A stretch of 64,000 bases of DNA. It comes from Amoeboaphelidium protococcarum. Lineage: Eukaryota; Aphelidiomycota; Aphelidea. The stretch spans positions 310,001 to 374,000 of the forward strand of contig JALECJ010000020.1 in NCBI GenBank assembly GCA_023515745.1, given 5' to 3'. Shown piece after piece: positions 15,300-27,802 of this stretch (positions within the stretch are counted from its first letter, which is position 1; each line of letters opens with the position of its first letter). A program made the position numbers and the translations under genes. The notes below the pieces were generated by a model, which saw only the letters and a list, made by a program, of their open reading frames with translations, searched no databases and had not been told where the DNA came from.

Positions 15300-16988
15300 T
15301 CAATTCCAAAGTACAATTTAGCCAGCCTTGTCTGCACTAACCAACAATCCTTCGCCTTTAGGAGACCATTGAACAGCATTTATTGCATGCGACTGATGAA
15401 GTCCGTCGAATACACGAACACTACTATCATCTCTCAACGAAACTGGTTATCCTTGCTTGTGTACTTTCCATACATACATCTTACCGTCCTATCCACCACT
15501 CGCCACATATTAACCATCAGGACTGAGACAGGCTTTGGAGAAATTACTACTACTCCGATAATTGTCATGCTTGAACTCTTGCTTCACCTCAAATGTACGA
15601 ATATCAACCAATTTAAGCGTGTTATCTCGAGAACTAGTCAATACAGATTAAGAATCAGTTGAAGTACACGTGGATGTTATTTAACCAGAATGCAGCCCAC
15701 TCAGAGTCTTGACACATTCCCTTATCCTCAAATCCCAGAAGCGAAGCTGATTATCAACGTGCCCACTGATAACACCTGAATCCTCTGTAAGACATAGATC
15801 ATTCACACTTGAGTTGGTGAACATTGAATGTAAACAGGCGCCCCTCTGGATATCCCACACTTTGATGGTGCGATCGTGACTACCAGATATCACCCGCTTA
15901 CAATCAATGGAGAATCGCGATGTTCTGACTGAAGCAACATGCCCAGTCAATGTATGCTCAGATCTCCCCGTCACTAACGACCACAATCTAATGCTATGAT
16001 CATTACCAGCACCAAGAAGCAATTGGTCATTAGAACTCACTTGAACATACAAAACTGACTGCAAATGACCCGACAGAGAGTACTTGACCTGTTTAGTGGC
16101 GATATCAAAAACTTTAACCTTCTTGTCTGTTGAAGCCGTCACGACTATACTTCCATCAGAACTGAAGTCAACATGATTGATATCATCCTCATGAAGCTTA
16201 TTGCATATAGTCTCCTTTTCAGGCCATTTACACTTGTTCCAGGTGGGCACGCGCTACAGAGGCATCTAGCTATCCTCGAGCTCTGACGAAGATTGTAGAC
16301 CACCAGACTATTCACCGCTAAATATATTCTTGGCGACCACATCTCTTAAACTTGATATTCTACCTAGCGCGGCTGTGGTAAACTTTTGCCTCTTCTCCAT
16401 CATGCTCTCATACATGTTATTAGCGGCATTCATCTTGGTTGCATCATCGGACGCCTTTCGCAGAAGTTTATTCAACAATTCCTAATTCTCTTATTTAATG
16501 CCAGCCATCCTCTCATCAGATTACTATATCTCAAGCCGTAAAGTGTTCAGCTCATCTTGCAATAACTGGATAGTGTCGTTCTTTTACTGCACCAAATCAA
16601 GAGCATCATCAGCCCGTCGCTTCTCCTTCTCCAACTGCAATGTGACGCGTATGGTGGAATCTTCTTACTGCTTCAGTAATTTCTGAGTGGCCACCAATTC
16701 ATCTCCGACTGACAGTAGTCGCTGAGTATTGTTCGATTGGGCTTTGTACAGCTCATTCAGTTCATGCTTTAACTCCTTTAGTTATGGGCTTTCAATCTAG
16801 AGTTGCTACTTCTAAATCTCAACTTGTGTTGTTAGCTTCTCAATTTGCTCCTGATAGTCCTCATTCTACTATCTCAACTACAGACTACTAGAGACTTGCG
16901 AATTGAGAGTATTAATTAATTCTACTATATCTTTACTTCGCAGCGTTTATTGCCGGATTAAGTCTTCAATTACAACTTGAAATTACAT
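15300..16988 (-). CDS. ATG16: autophagy protein ATG16 with WD40 propeller
   Basis: Single exon, 562 aa. Residues about 1-215 are coiled coil rich in Gln, Glu and Leu (LRLEIQQSDERMAGIKQEN and similar). From about residue 255 seven WD40 repeats follow (VKVFDI, IRLWSL, IKVWDI, LRFWDL, LKLVDI, MYVWKV, IVLWN), giving the ATG16L architecture of animals and amoebae rather than the short yeast protein. ATG16 scaffolds ATG5-ATG12 for ATG8 lipidation. An in-frame TGA lies just 5' of the chosen ATG, so the start is fixed unless a small upstream exon supplies a fuller ATG5-binding helix, which looks short here. Confidence 0.88.
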
Positions 16989-17413
16989 AGTCTCTCTTTA
17001 TGCTGTCGCTCAAGCCGTCGCAAAGTTATCTAACAAAAACGATGGAATGTAACAGATTTTAAAAGTACTAGAAGTTGACTGCGGTATGTTAGACTTTAAA
17101 TCGCAGTGAAGAATAGATGTAGCAGCTAATAACGCACCTTGCAAATAAAAAAATTCGCTATAACAGAGTTAACGCCTTTCTTAAAACAATCGTTTCTGAA
17201 ACAATCTTTATGATATAAAACGTTCCTGTATACGTGGGCTGCATTGCTCAAAACTCTGATCATCTTCTCCGCATTGTCACCGACCGCTCTGTTACTTTCG
17301 CTTGTTCCTGAGGGAGGCGCGACTAGATCCTCGTTGACACGAGATCGCTTTGAGTGTCATAGTCTAATGCTTTCAAAGTAGCACTGTCATTGGCTAACAA
17401 AGAGTAGAACATA
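16989..17413. other. divergent intergenic region
   Basis: About 425 bases between the ATG16 and BLOC1S1 starts. No ORF with domain character, RNA gene or repeat noticed. It should contain both promoters. Confidence 0.5.
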
Positions 17414-17893
17414 ATGATATAAAATTTGATTAAAGAAAAGTAAATTTAGCAGTCATAGAGGGAGCGACGATTGAAAGAAGATGAGCAGAAATTGTTGGAG
17501 CTGGCAGATCTGTGCTCTGACTGTATAGTCAATAATTTGAATGAAGAGTATTTAGCATCATTTTTGGCGGTATGTTGTTGAGTAATCTACACCAAATAAC
17601 ATGTAGCATAGCCAAGATTTTCTACAATCAAATGTAAATTGAAAGGTTGGTCAAGTCACTTCAAAAGTCACACGACAAGACGGCCTCCAAAGTTCGATAA
17701 TACGCAGAGCTGGCAAATGAAATGTCCGCCTCGTTAAAAGTAAGATCGTGTCATATATTTAATCTTGATATTGCGACGCGTTTGCTTCGTGTAGGGACTA
17801 GGAGATGTATAGAACTGGCTGGCAGTTCTTGATTATGAACTATAGGTGATCGAGTTAACTTTGCGCCTAGTTGCCGAGCAAGGTGGTGCATGA
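17414..17893 (+). CDS. BLOC1S1: BLOC-1 subunit 1 (GCN5L1-like)
   Basis: Three exons, 17414-17547, 17607-17739 and 17795-17893, 121 aa, all phases consistent. Introns are 59 and 55 nt and end TGTAG. The protein is mostly helical; LNEDIAKIFYNQMQIERLVKSL and GLGDVQNWLAVLDYEL match the BLOC1S1 blocks LNxGVAxxYxNQxxLDxExKxL and IGDVENWA. It belongs to the BLOC-1/BORC complexes that act on endosome and lysosome biogenesis and positioning. A second possible donor at 17570 gives a frame that stops immediately or loses helical character, so the upstream donor was chosen. Confidence 0.85.
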
Positions 17894-18232
17894 CAACGGC
17901 ATCTAGTAAAACTGACTTTCTGATTGACTGCAATGACCAATCAATATGATGCATTTCAAATCTCAACACTGAATCATTCATTACACTTTGTTATCTGTGA
18001 ATATATTATTAATAAAATGTTATCACACAAAATGAATCGATTAGAGATTAAGGCAGCACTCATACAGTTAATCAAATCGATTGTCATCATTGTTTCCGTC
18101 ATCAGATTGGCGTCATTCGTTTCAAGTTTATTCAGATTCTTTCTGATACGATTGTCACATGCCACAAGAGGAGGAAGAGGCATCATGGATCAAGAAGATA
18201 ATGATTAAATATAATAAAAGTCATAACTTGCA
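17894..18232. other. intergenic; open frame upstream of F-box gene
   Basis: About 340 bases. The frame of the F-box gene stays open upstream to about 17924 and would encode a hydrophobic stretch, but this region has no conserved features and F-boxes normally start near the N-terminus. I treat it as non-coding. Confidence 0.45.
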
Positions 18233-19360
18233 ATGTTGCCGATTGAGATATTGTGTGAGATCGTTGAACAGTTGGACTTGAAATCTCTGATGGCTTTGAG
18301 TGAGACCACATTGCGAATGCACAAATTGATCAAGACTGACAATCTGTTATGGAAGCGAAATCTTAAACGCGACTTTGGCCTTTTGATGCAACGACTCTTC
18401 CCAAGGTCCTCTGCTGACTGTAGTGAAGATTATGCTGCATCATTCCATTAATACAAGTTGAAATACATTCTTCTCTCTGGTTATCACGGTCAAAACTAGC
18501 ATCTGCATCCTGTAATTCCAAGAACAGTTTCACAGTTAATCAATGTTGAATTTGAGAAGAGTTGTCGTTCGATCCATTTTGGTTATACGTTGCTGATGCG
18601 CAGTCTCCTCGCTATGGTGATATTTCCTGTGCATTTCATACAAAAACTTTGTTATTCTACAATATCAACTAAGGACACCAGTCTGAGATCTTTAATATGT
18701 GATATGGTGATACATTCGTAGTTGGTATACAAGGATTTGCGCTTTCTCGACGACATCAATGGTCAACAATATATGCATTCATTTATGCCATTGTTGTCGC
18801 CTAACTAGAACTATCAATGGTCTGTATTCTCGTTTTACACCATATGTTGTATTCCTCTGATACTCACTGATATATTGTCAGCATCACTCGCGTCCATATC
18901 GTAACTTCTTGTAGAAGGGATATGTATTGGCTCTGATGCGATTAAGAACTAATCTGCGCGCGAAAATCATCTACTATAAAGAGTTGTGCATGTACTTTTA
19001 TGGGCAAAGAATCTCACACTGGCAGCAGTGTTTCTATCACTACAAATCATTTATCTCTTTGCTCCCATTATACTGGGAGAGTGTGAAATATACCAGCTGG
19101 ATAAGTACTTTGGCGCGTGGAAAGCGTTCTTGCACAAGTCAAGCGTATTCGCTACTGTTGCGCAAATCGTCTGGACTTTTATAGTATTCTCAAGTGTCCA
19201 AGAGCGGACCGTTTCCGTTATTAAAGACAAGTAATAGCAACTGCTGTAAGTAGTTCCACTTGATACCATACTAATGCTTGCAAATGGCTTGGTGACTTTG
19301 TTTTAACAGTTCTACAGATTGGTTTAAACTTGTTACCATTACGTGATTGACTTGTACTGA
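18233..19360 (+). CDS. F-box protein with C-terminal membrane segments
   Basis: Single exon, 375 aa. The F-box occupies residues 1-45 (MLPIEILCEIVEQLDLKSLM, then LLWKRNLKRDFG), predicting a link to Skp1/cullin ubiquitin ligases. The rest lacks recognisable LRR, WD or Kelch repeats; instead it has several hydrophobic segments (SLLAMVIFPVHFI, TICCIPLILTDIL, AAVFLSLQIIYLFAPIIL, VAQIVWTFIVFSSV) suggestive of transmembrane helices. A membrane-embedded F-box protein is unusual. In-frame TAA/TAG codons are frequent. Start selected at the ATG immediately before LPIEIL. Confidence 0.65.
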
Positions 19361-19630
19361 TGTTAAATAAACTTTGTCATTACTCAATATTTTTATATTT
19401 GAAGCTTTAGACAAACATTTATCTGTATTTGACAGTTGCAACACGCATCAAAAAGACTTGCTCTTCGAATACATATTGTAGCTCAGCTTTTGTTGTTCAT
19501 ATCATCAAACTTTGAAATTTAGGGGCAATCAAGGGTCTAATACATCTGCAGTATGACGCGAGAATATGCTACGCAAAGATGCAAAGTTTTTTCATCCGAA
19601 TGATATTTGGAGCATTTACCTCGATTAATA

Positions 19631-20518
19631 ATGTACTGGTTTAGTTGTGTTGCTATATTCGCTCTAGCATCAGGCGCCTTCAGTAAAACTGATATTCTTT
19701 CGGGTAATATTAATGGTGTTGGTGACTGGCAAATTGGTTCTACTGATGGTCATACTGCAGAAGGGTCCATCGAGCCTTATCAGTTCGAAAATGAATAGGT
19801 GGCTACTGATACTCTATTGCATACTTTAAGTGAGGTCATGGCTGATATCACTGCTGCTACGCGTGAAGATGCTCAAGTTGGCGCATAGTTTTCCGGTTTT
19901 ACCGCTTTTAGCTCTATTAAAGCAAGAATGAAGAAACTGAAAGAACTGGCAAATAACCATTTAAAAATGCTGGAGCTTTGCCATAGTTTATTACTGCAGC
20001 CGGTGTTTGGAGTGCCAATGTCATACTCCATGTCTCACGATATCCCGTTCTGGCGCTTTATCAGCAGACGTAGGGCAAACTAACTGGGACGCGTAACAAA
20101 CAATTTGAGGTCCACTGTATCTGATTACTAACTGCGGCACAATACCTTTCAGTATAAAGTCAACACCATGGTAAGCAAATTGGTCAATATGTGGAGTTTA
20201 ACGGGCAGATAGTTTGGAAACATACTTGATCTCAGTAGAAGCTTTGGATTTATCGCGTATGAGCTGTATCTTGATGCAGAATCAATTAGACAGTCAATCT
20301 ACTAGTTCATTGTGTTAAGAAATTCGCTCAGAAATGCCCGCGTAAAGTTTTATGCAATAGAAAACACGGAATATCTACCGTAATATGTTTCTGACTAGTT
20401 CTTCAAGAATCATTTCAGCAGAAGGCGCAATAGCTAGGACTCAAAAGAAATTGCGCGTCTGTATGCAATGCAAGGGTGGAAGAAGGTGGATCGAAGATAA
20501 TACACTGATATTGAATGA
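19631..20518 (+). CDS. secreted protein of unknown function
   Basis: Single exon, 295 aa, not recognised. Residues 1-17 form a signal peptide (MYWFSCVAIFALASGAF). The mature part is acidic at first and then helical and basic, with no cysteine framework (one Cys in ELCHSLL) and a basic C-terminus. About nine in-frame TAA/TAG codons, all read as Gln, support real coding. It lies between two membrane-protein genes with no operon signal. Could be a lineage-specific extracellular or vacuolar protein. Confidence 0.55.
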
Positions 20519-20605
20519 GCACGTAATAATTAGATTGATAAACAGAATACAAAATATAGCTCATAATTAAATACTCGCCTATCATCTACTTACAGGTTGA
20601 CTTTT

Positions 20606-21913
20606 TCATCGTTTCTACGTGGGAGAAGTGGGTAGTCTGACTTGTACTCCTTCAAACCATGCGTTGAGCCATTGAATGTAGCCACCCTCACCGATCATCG
20701 TGATATCTCTAAGAGTGAATTTCTCTGGCCGCAAACCTTTAAACACCACACTCGCAGCTGTACCCATAAAGCCTCCAAAGCTACTGATTTAAAACTTGAG
20801 TCTGATAGAGTTGAAACCGGATACAATGGTGCAGTTCTAGACAAATACATTAGCAAGAGGTTTGTCTACAAAATAAACTTAGCCTTTCACCAATTGCAAG
20901 TTCAGAGCCAGGGGAATGGGATTAGTAAAATTGACTGTTGCTTCGAATACAAAGTTCTTCAGACGCAGACGAACATTGGATATAGACGCGTTCCCAGACA
21001 TTTCGTTCTACTACTCAATCATTGTATTATTAAAGGTGTTAGGCTTGTCGGCATCAGCAGTCTGCACCAAACTAGAAGCGCTGGGATCGGGTAATTCAGT
21101 ATCATTCGCAATTTCCTGTTTGGCAGTTAGAGATGCAAAATTTCCAAGACTAGTCACTTTGAATGGAAAGCTACTGTAGTATGGAATAGACCAGCGAATG
21201 AATGATAGAGCAGGATATCCAATGTGAACACTCATAATGCTTCTCTAATGGATCTAAATATTGTAAATGTCAGAACTTTGCGAGGTCAGGATACGCATCA
21301 CCTCATTACCAAAACTTCCCAGCATGTCCATATTAGTAATCTTTAGCGGAGTTATATAAGATCTATTGAGAATGCCATTCTCGACCATATAGCCAGGCAT
21401 TTTTATAGACGCAAAATCACCATACGCTGTGGAGTACACTATTGTGAAGTCTTCCAAATACACAGGCACGAATGATCTCATTTACAGACTTTATACCACC
21501 GTCGCCTCAACTGAAGAATTGGTCACATTTGATAGCTACATGCTGCTATACTGTCCATCATTTCTAGAGTTGAATTGATTACGTATCATGACATATGCAA
21601 TACCATAAGCTATGATACACACCAGAATTATCAGTAAAATTACCAGCGGTATAGTTACAATCATGGCCCGTTGACATTGAGATAGTCTCTGCCATTTACT
21701 TTTAGTCTTGGTGACAAGTTAATCATATGAGGATTATCGCTGCAAATATACAGGAGGAGCGCTGACCACATTTCCACCCGAAATTGGTGAAGAGTTGCTT
21801 AGTGGCTCTTCCGGTAGCGATAAAGTTGCAGCAGGTGACTCGCTGATAGAATCACCTTCTAAGATATTTTCAAACTCGATGATATCCTCTCCGGCAAAAT
21901 AAACTTTTGGCAT
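20606..21913 (-). CDS. LEA2-like single-pass membrane protein
   Basis: Single exon, 435 aa. A cytosolic N-terminal region of about 80 residues (acidic, Pro/Ser-rich) precedes one strong membrane helix (MIVTIPLVILLIILVCIIAY). The remaining 320 residues contain several N-glycosylation sequons and beta-rich blocks (LKNFVFEATVNFTNPIPLAL) resembling LEA2/DUF3712-type tandem domains that are common in fungi. Type II topology with the LEA-like part outside is predicted. Family assignment is by pattern only. Convergent with the secreted orphan gene (87 nt gap). Confidence 0.6.
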
Positions 21914-22214
21914 ATTTAGAACTATATCGAACGTGATCTGAAGTAGAATCTATGTTGGAAGCCCGATGAAGTGTGGGAATCTAAATTACCAAAGCTGGTT
22001 GGGTGGACATCTTGCCGTTCTGAGCCTTGACAAAGTAATGTGCAATGGATGAAACAGGAAGGTTTTTCTTTTTCCTTTCACGGACGTGAAACGTGATTGT
22101 TTCGAAGGGACAAGAGCATGATGACGCGTGCTCCGTTGGCAAGTCCAAGCTTAGATCTGCGCAGATATTGACGTAGCAAGTCGTGTAATAATCAAGTTTT
22201 ATATCTCGTATCAT
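21870..22214 (-). CDS. possible short ORF, unrecognised
   Basis: A 114-codon frame (ATG 22214, TGA 21870) between two minus-strand genes. It overlaps the first 44 nt of the LEA2-like gene in another frame. The central part (CSCPFETITFHVRERKKK, then SSIAHYFVKAQNGKM) reads like protein, but only one TAR codon occurs and no family is recognised. It may be chance, or an exon of an unresolved gene. Confidence 0.2.
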
Positions 22215-22247
22215 ATTGAATAATTTAAAATTTGACAATAAAACTGG

Positions 22248-23383
22248 TCAATCATTTGTATACATGCTTCTAGCGACATCTTTGACTGCAAGAGATCTCT
22301 TCAAAATGTCAATCTGTCTAATAAGATTCTGAAACCAAACCACTTCTGAGGGATATTAAGGCTGCAAAATCTGTCCAAAATAGGATTCCAATTCGATTCT
22401 CAGACATTTCATAAACTCTCCACGATCTAGTTCGTTCGCCCTGAAAATATACTCTGAATCTTCTAGCTTTGAAGGTTGAGAGTCTTCGTGCGCTGGAGGA
22501 ACCAGAATATTTTCAAGTACACATTTTTGTAAGAGAGGATGCTTAATAGAAACCAGATTTTGAACCAAGTTCTAAGGTAATTATATGGTACGCTTAGGGG
22601 CCAGTTCAGAAATCAATAACAATTTCGAACCAGCTTCAACATTCTCTTGGTCAAACTAAGACCGGAAATCACTCAACTTGGATAGTAGTCTCAACACCGA
22701 GTCGAGCTCTTGTGCATTCTTGCATATAACTACAGTTAGATGACACTTTTAGGTGATGGCTTCAGTTACAATTATCTCTGTCTCAAAATCTTTATGAAGA
22801 TCGCCGCGTTGGGACTCTCGATGTTTTGCATTCAACAATGTATCATGAGCGAGACCAATGACGCGATTAGTCGTTGTCACCATAGATATCAAGTCAGTGG
22901 ACTATTTTTACTATGAATTTACATTATAGAGCTCAGAGACGAATTTGGACGCGCCAGAACCGATAAACGCGATTGGCAGATATTACATGGACTCTCCACA
23001 CAGAAACTACAGCATCAAAGTTGATTATTGATGAATCGACGGTTGAATAGTGTACTTACTTTTGATATATTCCAATTAACACTCCAATCCGCGCCCACCA
23101 CAGACAACATATCACGCGAAGAATCTGGAAATAACGATCGTTTGATGGATTTAATCTTGGACAGAATATCTCGACTGCTATTCTAATCTTCTTGCTTTCT
23201 ACAGTCATCCTCTTGAATTACCTGTTCGACAGACTACGAATTTAAACTATTCGCGTTATCCAAGATATTATCTCGCTACAAAATTGCAACAGGCTTTTAA
23301 AACCTTCTGCCACTCTATTGACTTCTATGAGGTTTGTTTCTATCTGCTCTTTTATCAGTATCCTTATTCATTGTTCGTTCCAT
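22248..23383 (-). CDS. hypothetical protein, two exons
   Basis: Exons 23060-23383 and 22248-23006 (coding order), 360 aa; the 53-nt intron starts GTAAGT and ends GCTGTAG. No family recognised. The N-terminal 100 residues are polar and basic (RNKPHRSQQSGRRFQKP); exon 2 gives a mixed alpha/beta region (MQYLPIAFIGSGASKFVSEL, CHLTVVICKNAQELDSVL) that could be a Rossmann-like fold, then a helical end. Conserved splicing signals, matching phase and many in-frame TAR codons support it. ATG 23383 is chosen; another in-frame ATG lies 12 nt downstream. Confidence 0.6.
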
Positions 23384-23803
23384 ACCCTGTGATGCTATGG
23401 GAGAAAACGAATCGTAATTTTGGTCGCGTAACAGATATCACGGAATCACAGAGATTGTGAGAGTTTTGATATCACAATTATTTCGTAATCAATCTTCATT
23501 GGGCACTTAAATTAAACCTATTATATAACCCAATAAGATACACACTATTAACAGTGTATTTATAAATCACATTTTCATCCGTGGCTATTTATAAGAACGA
23601 TGCTTCTTCACTATAGTTCAATAGAGCCCATTGTTTCATCTTCTTGACAACCAAACTTTTGAGCCAACAATTATATCGTCAACGACTTGCTTTAGCTGAA
23701 AATCTAGATTTTCGTTATTCTTATCTACGTAAATTCGTATTCTATTACTCCATATTAATTTGGAATTGCTGATATAATCTTGTTGATCGATTGAGTAATA
23801 AGT
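23384..23803. other. divergent intergenic region
   Basis: About 420 bases between the hypothetical gene and the RasGEF gene. Nothing recognised beyond an imperfect palindromic AACAGTGTATT area near 23550. Promoters of both genes are expected here. Confidence 0.45.
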
Positions 23804-26755
23804 ATGGCTGATACACTGACATCGCAGTAGTAGCAGGTTGGATAAGACTAGCAGGCCGATAGAGTTGAGACAGAAGGTGGCGGTAGTTCTTCTCCACAGC
23901 AATAGCCTCATTTGGACTAGACACTGTTGTAGCCAGAGGACCAGAGCATAAACAGCTTTCCATCTAATAGAACAAGTGCATACTATGAGGGAGAGGCTGC
24001 AGGCAAGAAGGCTGGCGATTTGTTCTTCAACTTTAACACCCAGGACGATGATCCCGAGGAGACCGCCGCGCTGTAAAAAGGCAAGGAGTATTAGGCCACG
24101 TATATTGTTAGCGAATCGTCTGGAAAGTTTCGTGAAGTTATACTGACTGTTAGTCTGAGCGGTATCAGAGTCGCAGAGCCAGCTAATAAGGTATGTTTAA
24201 ACCTGTCTGTTTTCTTATTATTGAATTATCAAATGTCATTGTGATGGCGCACTTTTGTTTATGTGTAGAAGAGAACTAGAGACTTTGAGATTGACCAGAT
24301 TCTGTAGTATTCTTATAATCGCTCATAGAATAGATTCACCTTTGCATACCTGGAGTCTGATGGAGTACTGACCAACTACCGCTTCACGTCTAAAGACTTT
24401 TTTGATATTCATCAGAGCCTGGGTAGTGCTATTGCGCTGATGGTCAAGATGAAGGGCGGCGAATTCGAGCAGGGATTCGATCCTCAGCAAGATCAGTAGC
24501 AGTAACAGTAGCCGGGTGAAAAAGATCATGCCGGTCAGAATCTGGCTGTGATCACTGAAGGTGTGGCTGATGTCGAAGTCAGTAATGACACAGACTAGTC
24601 TATTGCAGCCGATGAAAGAAATCAAATGCAAAGTGCCGGTACTGACGGTTAGAGCTAACACTCTGTAGAGGATGGGTCTTCTCCTATGATAGTTCACAGC
24701 GGAGATGATGATAACATGAGTATCATGACGATGGAGACTCGTGATGACCAACTGGTATCGTAGGACGATGGTTCTGATTATACCCAAGGCGCTGAAGGAG
24801 ATGGAGATTAAGCTGGTGCTGCGGCTAGACAATCCAAGGATGGCAAGCGTAAAGGTAATCGCCAAGGCTTTAACAACACTGTCAGAGGCTGGTCTTTATT
24901 CAACAGTGGAAGCGTGAGAACTGGTAGTAAGAAGAGTCCTGCTGAGCTGGGTAGTATCAACGAGACTGATTAGTCAAACTCAACCGCTAGCTCTGATACT
25001 ATTGCTAGCAAGAATTCCGATAATGTTACAAAGAGAGTGAACACCCATGGATCCTCTGCAGATAAGCGTAGAAAATCAGCTATGGAGCTATTTAAGGGCG
25101 GCGACTCCAAGTCTCCAACTAGTCAATTTCCAGGTATGAGCGATGCTTTGGCGTCTGCAAACTCTATTGATTCGGCCTCTGTAAAGGAGTTGTCAATGCC
25201 TGCGGTTGATAAAAAGTACGATCAGTATGGGAGAGAGGTATTGATCAAGAATCTGAAGGGTGGAAAGTATGACATCACCGCTGGTACGGCTGAGGCTTTG
25301 GTTGCTAGTCTGGCTGAAGAAGCTCCTCCAGACACGATCTATATCGAAATATTCCTTTTGACTTACAGGCACTTTATGACTCCGGTGCAGTTTATCAAGT
25401 TGTTGAGAGATCGCTTCCAGTATTAAGCAGACACTGCTCAAGCGTCTGCAATTATCAGAGTTCGCGTTGTCAGCGTCTTTAAGAAGTGGGCTGAACGTCA
25501 TTATTATGACTTTAGATCACAGGAGATGGTGGATGCATTCAATGAATTTCTCAATGACATCAATGCCTCAGACTGTGCTAAATATGGTGGTCAGATTAAG
25601 AACATTTTAGATGGCGAGGTGGAAAGATCAAAGACTTTCAAGCCTTTTGAGCGACCTGTTGCGCCACCAGAGGTGAAGAAGCTGATTGATAGCGTTGATT
25701 TTGTCACCTACTGGTCTCCTAAGAGAATTGCTTAGGAACTGACTTTGTCTGATTTGAAGCTATTCAGGCAGATTAAACCAGACGAGTTTTGTATCTTTCT
25801 CTGGGGAGATAAGAATGATACCAGAATTAATAACTTTAACTTTTACATTGAACGATTCAATCGTATTGGCTTCTGGGTGTCTAGTGTTGTATGTGCATAC
25901 AAGGATGTAAAGAAGCGTGCTGATGCAATTAACAAATTCATTGAGATTATGAAGTACATTCACAAGTTTGCCAATTACGGAACTCTGATGGCAATTATAT
26001 CGGGATTGAACACCACTTCTGTGTCTAGACTCAAGAAGACTTGGGAATTGGTGAATAAGGGAAAGCAGATCAATACGTACAAGGAACTTGAGGCAAAGAT
26101 GAGTTATCGCGGCAATTTTAAGGCTTACCGTGAGATTGAAGCCTTCTCTAAACCTCCGTTTATCCCTTTCTTTGGTCTGTATGTTAAAGATTTGACATTT
26201 ATGAATGATGGTAACCAGAAGCATCTTGCTATGCCTGCCAAGTAGGAGAGCAAGAACCCTGCCGCCGCAGCTGTTGCCGGGCAGAAGAGCGCAGATGTCA
26301 GTGCTGGTATAAGTCCGGCAACTTCATTGGCTCCATCTATCTTGAGAAATGTTGATGAAGAATTGGAGTCTACTGCTTCGCTGCAAACCAAGTCTTCAGA
26401 GGCGTCTGATGCCAAGAGCTCAAGAAATGCAACCACGTAGGAAGATGTGCCACCTCCAGCGTAGATGATCAATTTTGAAAAGTGTAAAACTATATTTGAC
26501 AAGATTCACGCCATCCGAGTGTATCAATAGTCCACATACAAGTTTGAGGATGAGAAGGAAAAGGATGATGGTGGATTCTTTAACTAGCACTACTTGGGTA
26601 ATGACGCTGATTTGGCAATCTATGTTGGATTCCCATATGGTCCTCCATGTATTGATGATGAAAAACTACTGCTGGAGATGAGTCGCGATTGTGAGCCAAG
26701 TGAACGCGGTGGCTACGTTGCAAATTCCAAGCCACAGCTCACCACTACCAAGTGA
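23804..26755 (+). CDS. Ras-family guanine nucleotide exchange factor
   Basis: Exons 23804-24190 and 24269-26755, 957 aa; the 78-nt intron ends TGTGTAG. Residues about 85-220 form a PH/PTB-like domain (KEYQATYIVSES, FAYLESDGVLTNYRF). A long acidic, Gln/Ser-rich linker follows, then the RasGEF N-domain (IYIEIFLLTYRHFMTP) and the CDC25 catalytic domain (IAQELTLSDLKLFRQIKPDEF, RFNRIGFWVSS, KFANYGTLMAIISGLN, PFIPFFGLYVKDL). Predicted to load GTP on a Ras or Rap GTPase at membranes. Ends with an unstructured tail. Its first exon overlaps two antisense frames that I reject. Confidence 0.9.
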
Positions 26756-26974
26756 ATGAACTCAATGTCCACAGCACTCAAGATGGTGGCAACTAGAGAG
26801 AATAGAATTTGCCGTGCGTATACATGTAGTTGTGATGAGAAATGGTAACGGTGAAATGATGAAAATAGAAGATTTTGAAAAATTTTTAATATTACATATT
26901 ACTTTTTTATACTTAAGAGGCAAGCTTATGGAGTGTAACACTCGGCAATGTCTAGGTAGGATATAAATAATGGA

Positions 26975-27802
26975 TCATATTTCCTCTTCATGATCATCAG
27001 TTAATGCAACACCACCGCGACCAGCTTCACTTCGACCAAGACTTGAATATCCACCAGCCGCCGCTCTACGTGTAAACGCGCTCTTTACATTAGCCGCTAA
27101 AGATTTCCAAAACTCGGCATTTGGCAACTAATCCCATCCGCGATGACCTTGACTTCTCCTCTAATACAAGCCAATCATCAGGTACGTTGAGAATGCAAGT
27201 GCAAACACAAATAGAAGCGTAGAGAAGAATCCCATACCGCGACTGACGTTTGATGAGTTATCTTTCCCACCATTATCATTAGATGAAGGCGCGTTTGAGC
27301 CGTAACATCCATACTTTGTCCTCCATTAGAGCAGGTAGACGCACCCATCGTCGAACAAATATTTAGGAGAACCAACGTTAATCGATTAGTCACAGAGAAA
27401 TCTGACTATAGTCTTGGATGTATCCCCATTGTTGCATGAGGCTCCGTTAGCATACTCTAGAAACAGATTACCATCAACCACCGCAAGTTATTACTTCTCA
27501 ACCGAGCCAATAGATATACTTTTCTAATTAGATTTGTCACGAATAGCCGCAGCGGATTTCATTCCACCTAACTCTGTGACATTATAGAGTTACTTGCACA
27601 CATTTAAAAGCAGTTCTTAATCCTAAGACTTGGAATTCACCGAGGATTTAGGTAGTGGAATAACGTAATTTTAATCGTTCTTTGCAAGTCCATTGAGGTC
27701 ATACTTGGCACCATTGAACTCGACTTTACAATCGGCACTTCCATCTGCCATAGCTAATTAATGGAGAAGCACTGAGACTAACAGTTGAGCAATTAATTTC
27801 AT
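26975..27802 (-). CDS. MRH-domain type I membrane protein (M6P-receptor/Atg27-like)
   Basis: Single exon, 275 aa. Signal peptide at residues 1-19 (MKLIAQLLVSVLLHQLAMA), then a lumenal domain of about 160 residues with paired cysteines and the MRH pattern (CKVEFNGAKYDLNGL, NVCKQLYN, GASCNNGDTSKTIVRFLC), a membrane helix near 195-215 (GFFSTLLFVFALAFSTYLMI) and a cytosolic tail with GYSSL, a possible YxxL-type sorting signal. MRH receptors bind mannose-type glycans or act in Golgi-endosome traffic; Atg27 serves autophagy. Which of these applies cannot be decided by eye. Convergent with the RasGEF gene. Confidence 0.78.

Noticed and set aside
17924-18232. Hydrophobic N-terminal extension of the F-box protein.
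   Set aside because: The F-box start MLPIEIL fits an N-terminal domain; the extension has low-complexity hydrophobic sequence and no conserved feature.
23636-23963. Minus-strand frame of 91 codons with a signal-anchor-like start.
   Set aside because: It is antisense to the first exon of the RasGEF gene, whose frame has nine read-through TAR codons and continues into a conserved PH/PTB-like domain. The antisense frame has no TAR codon and no family.
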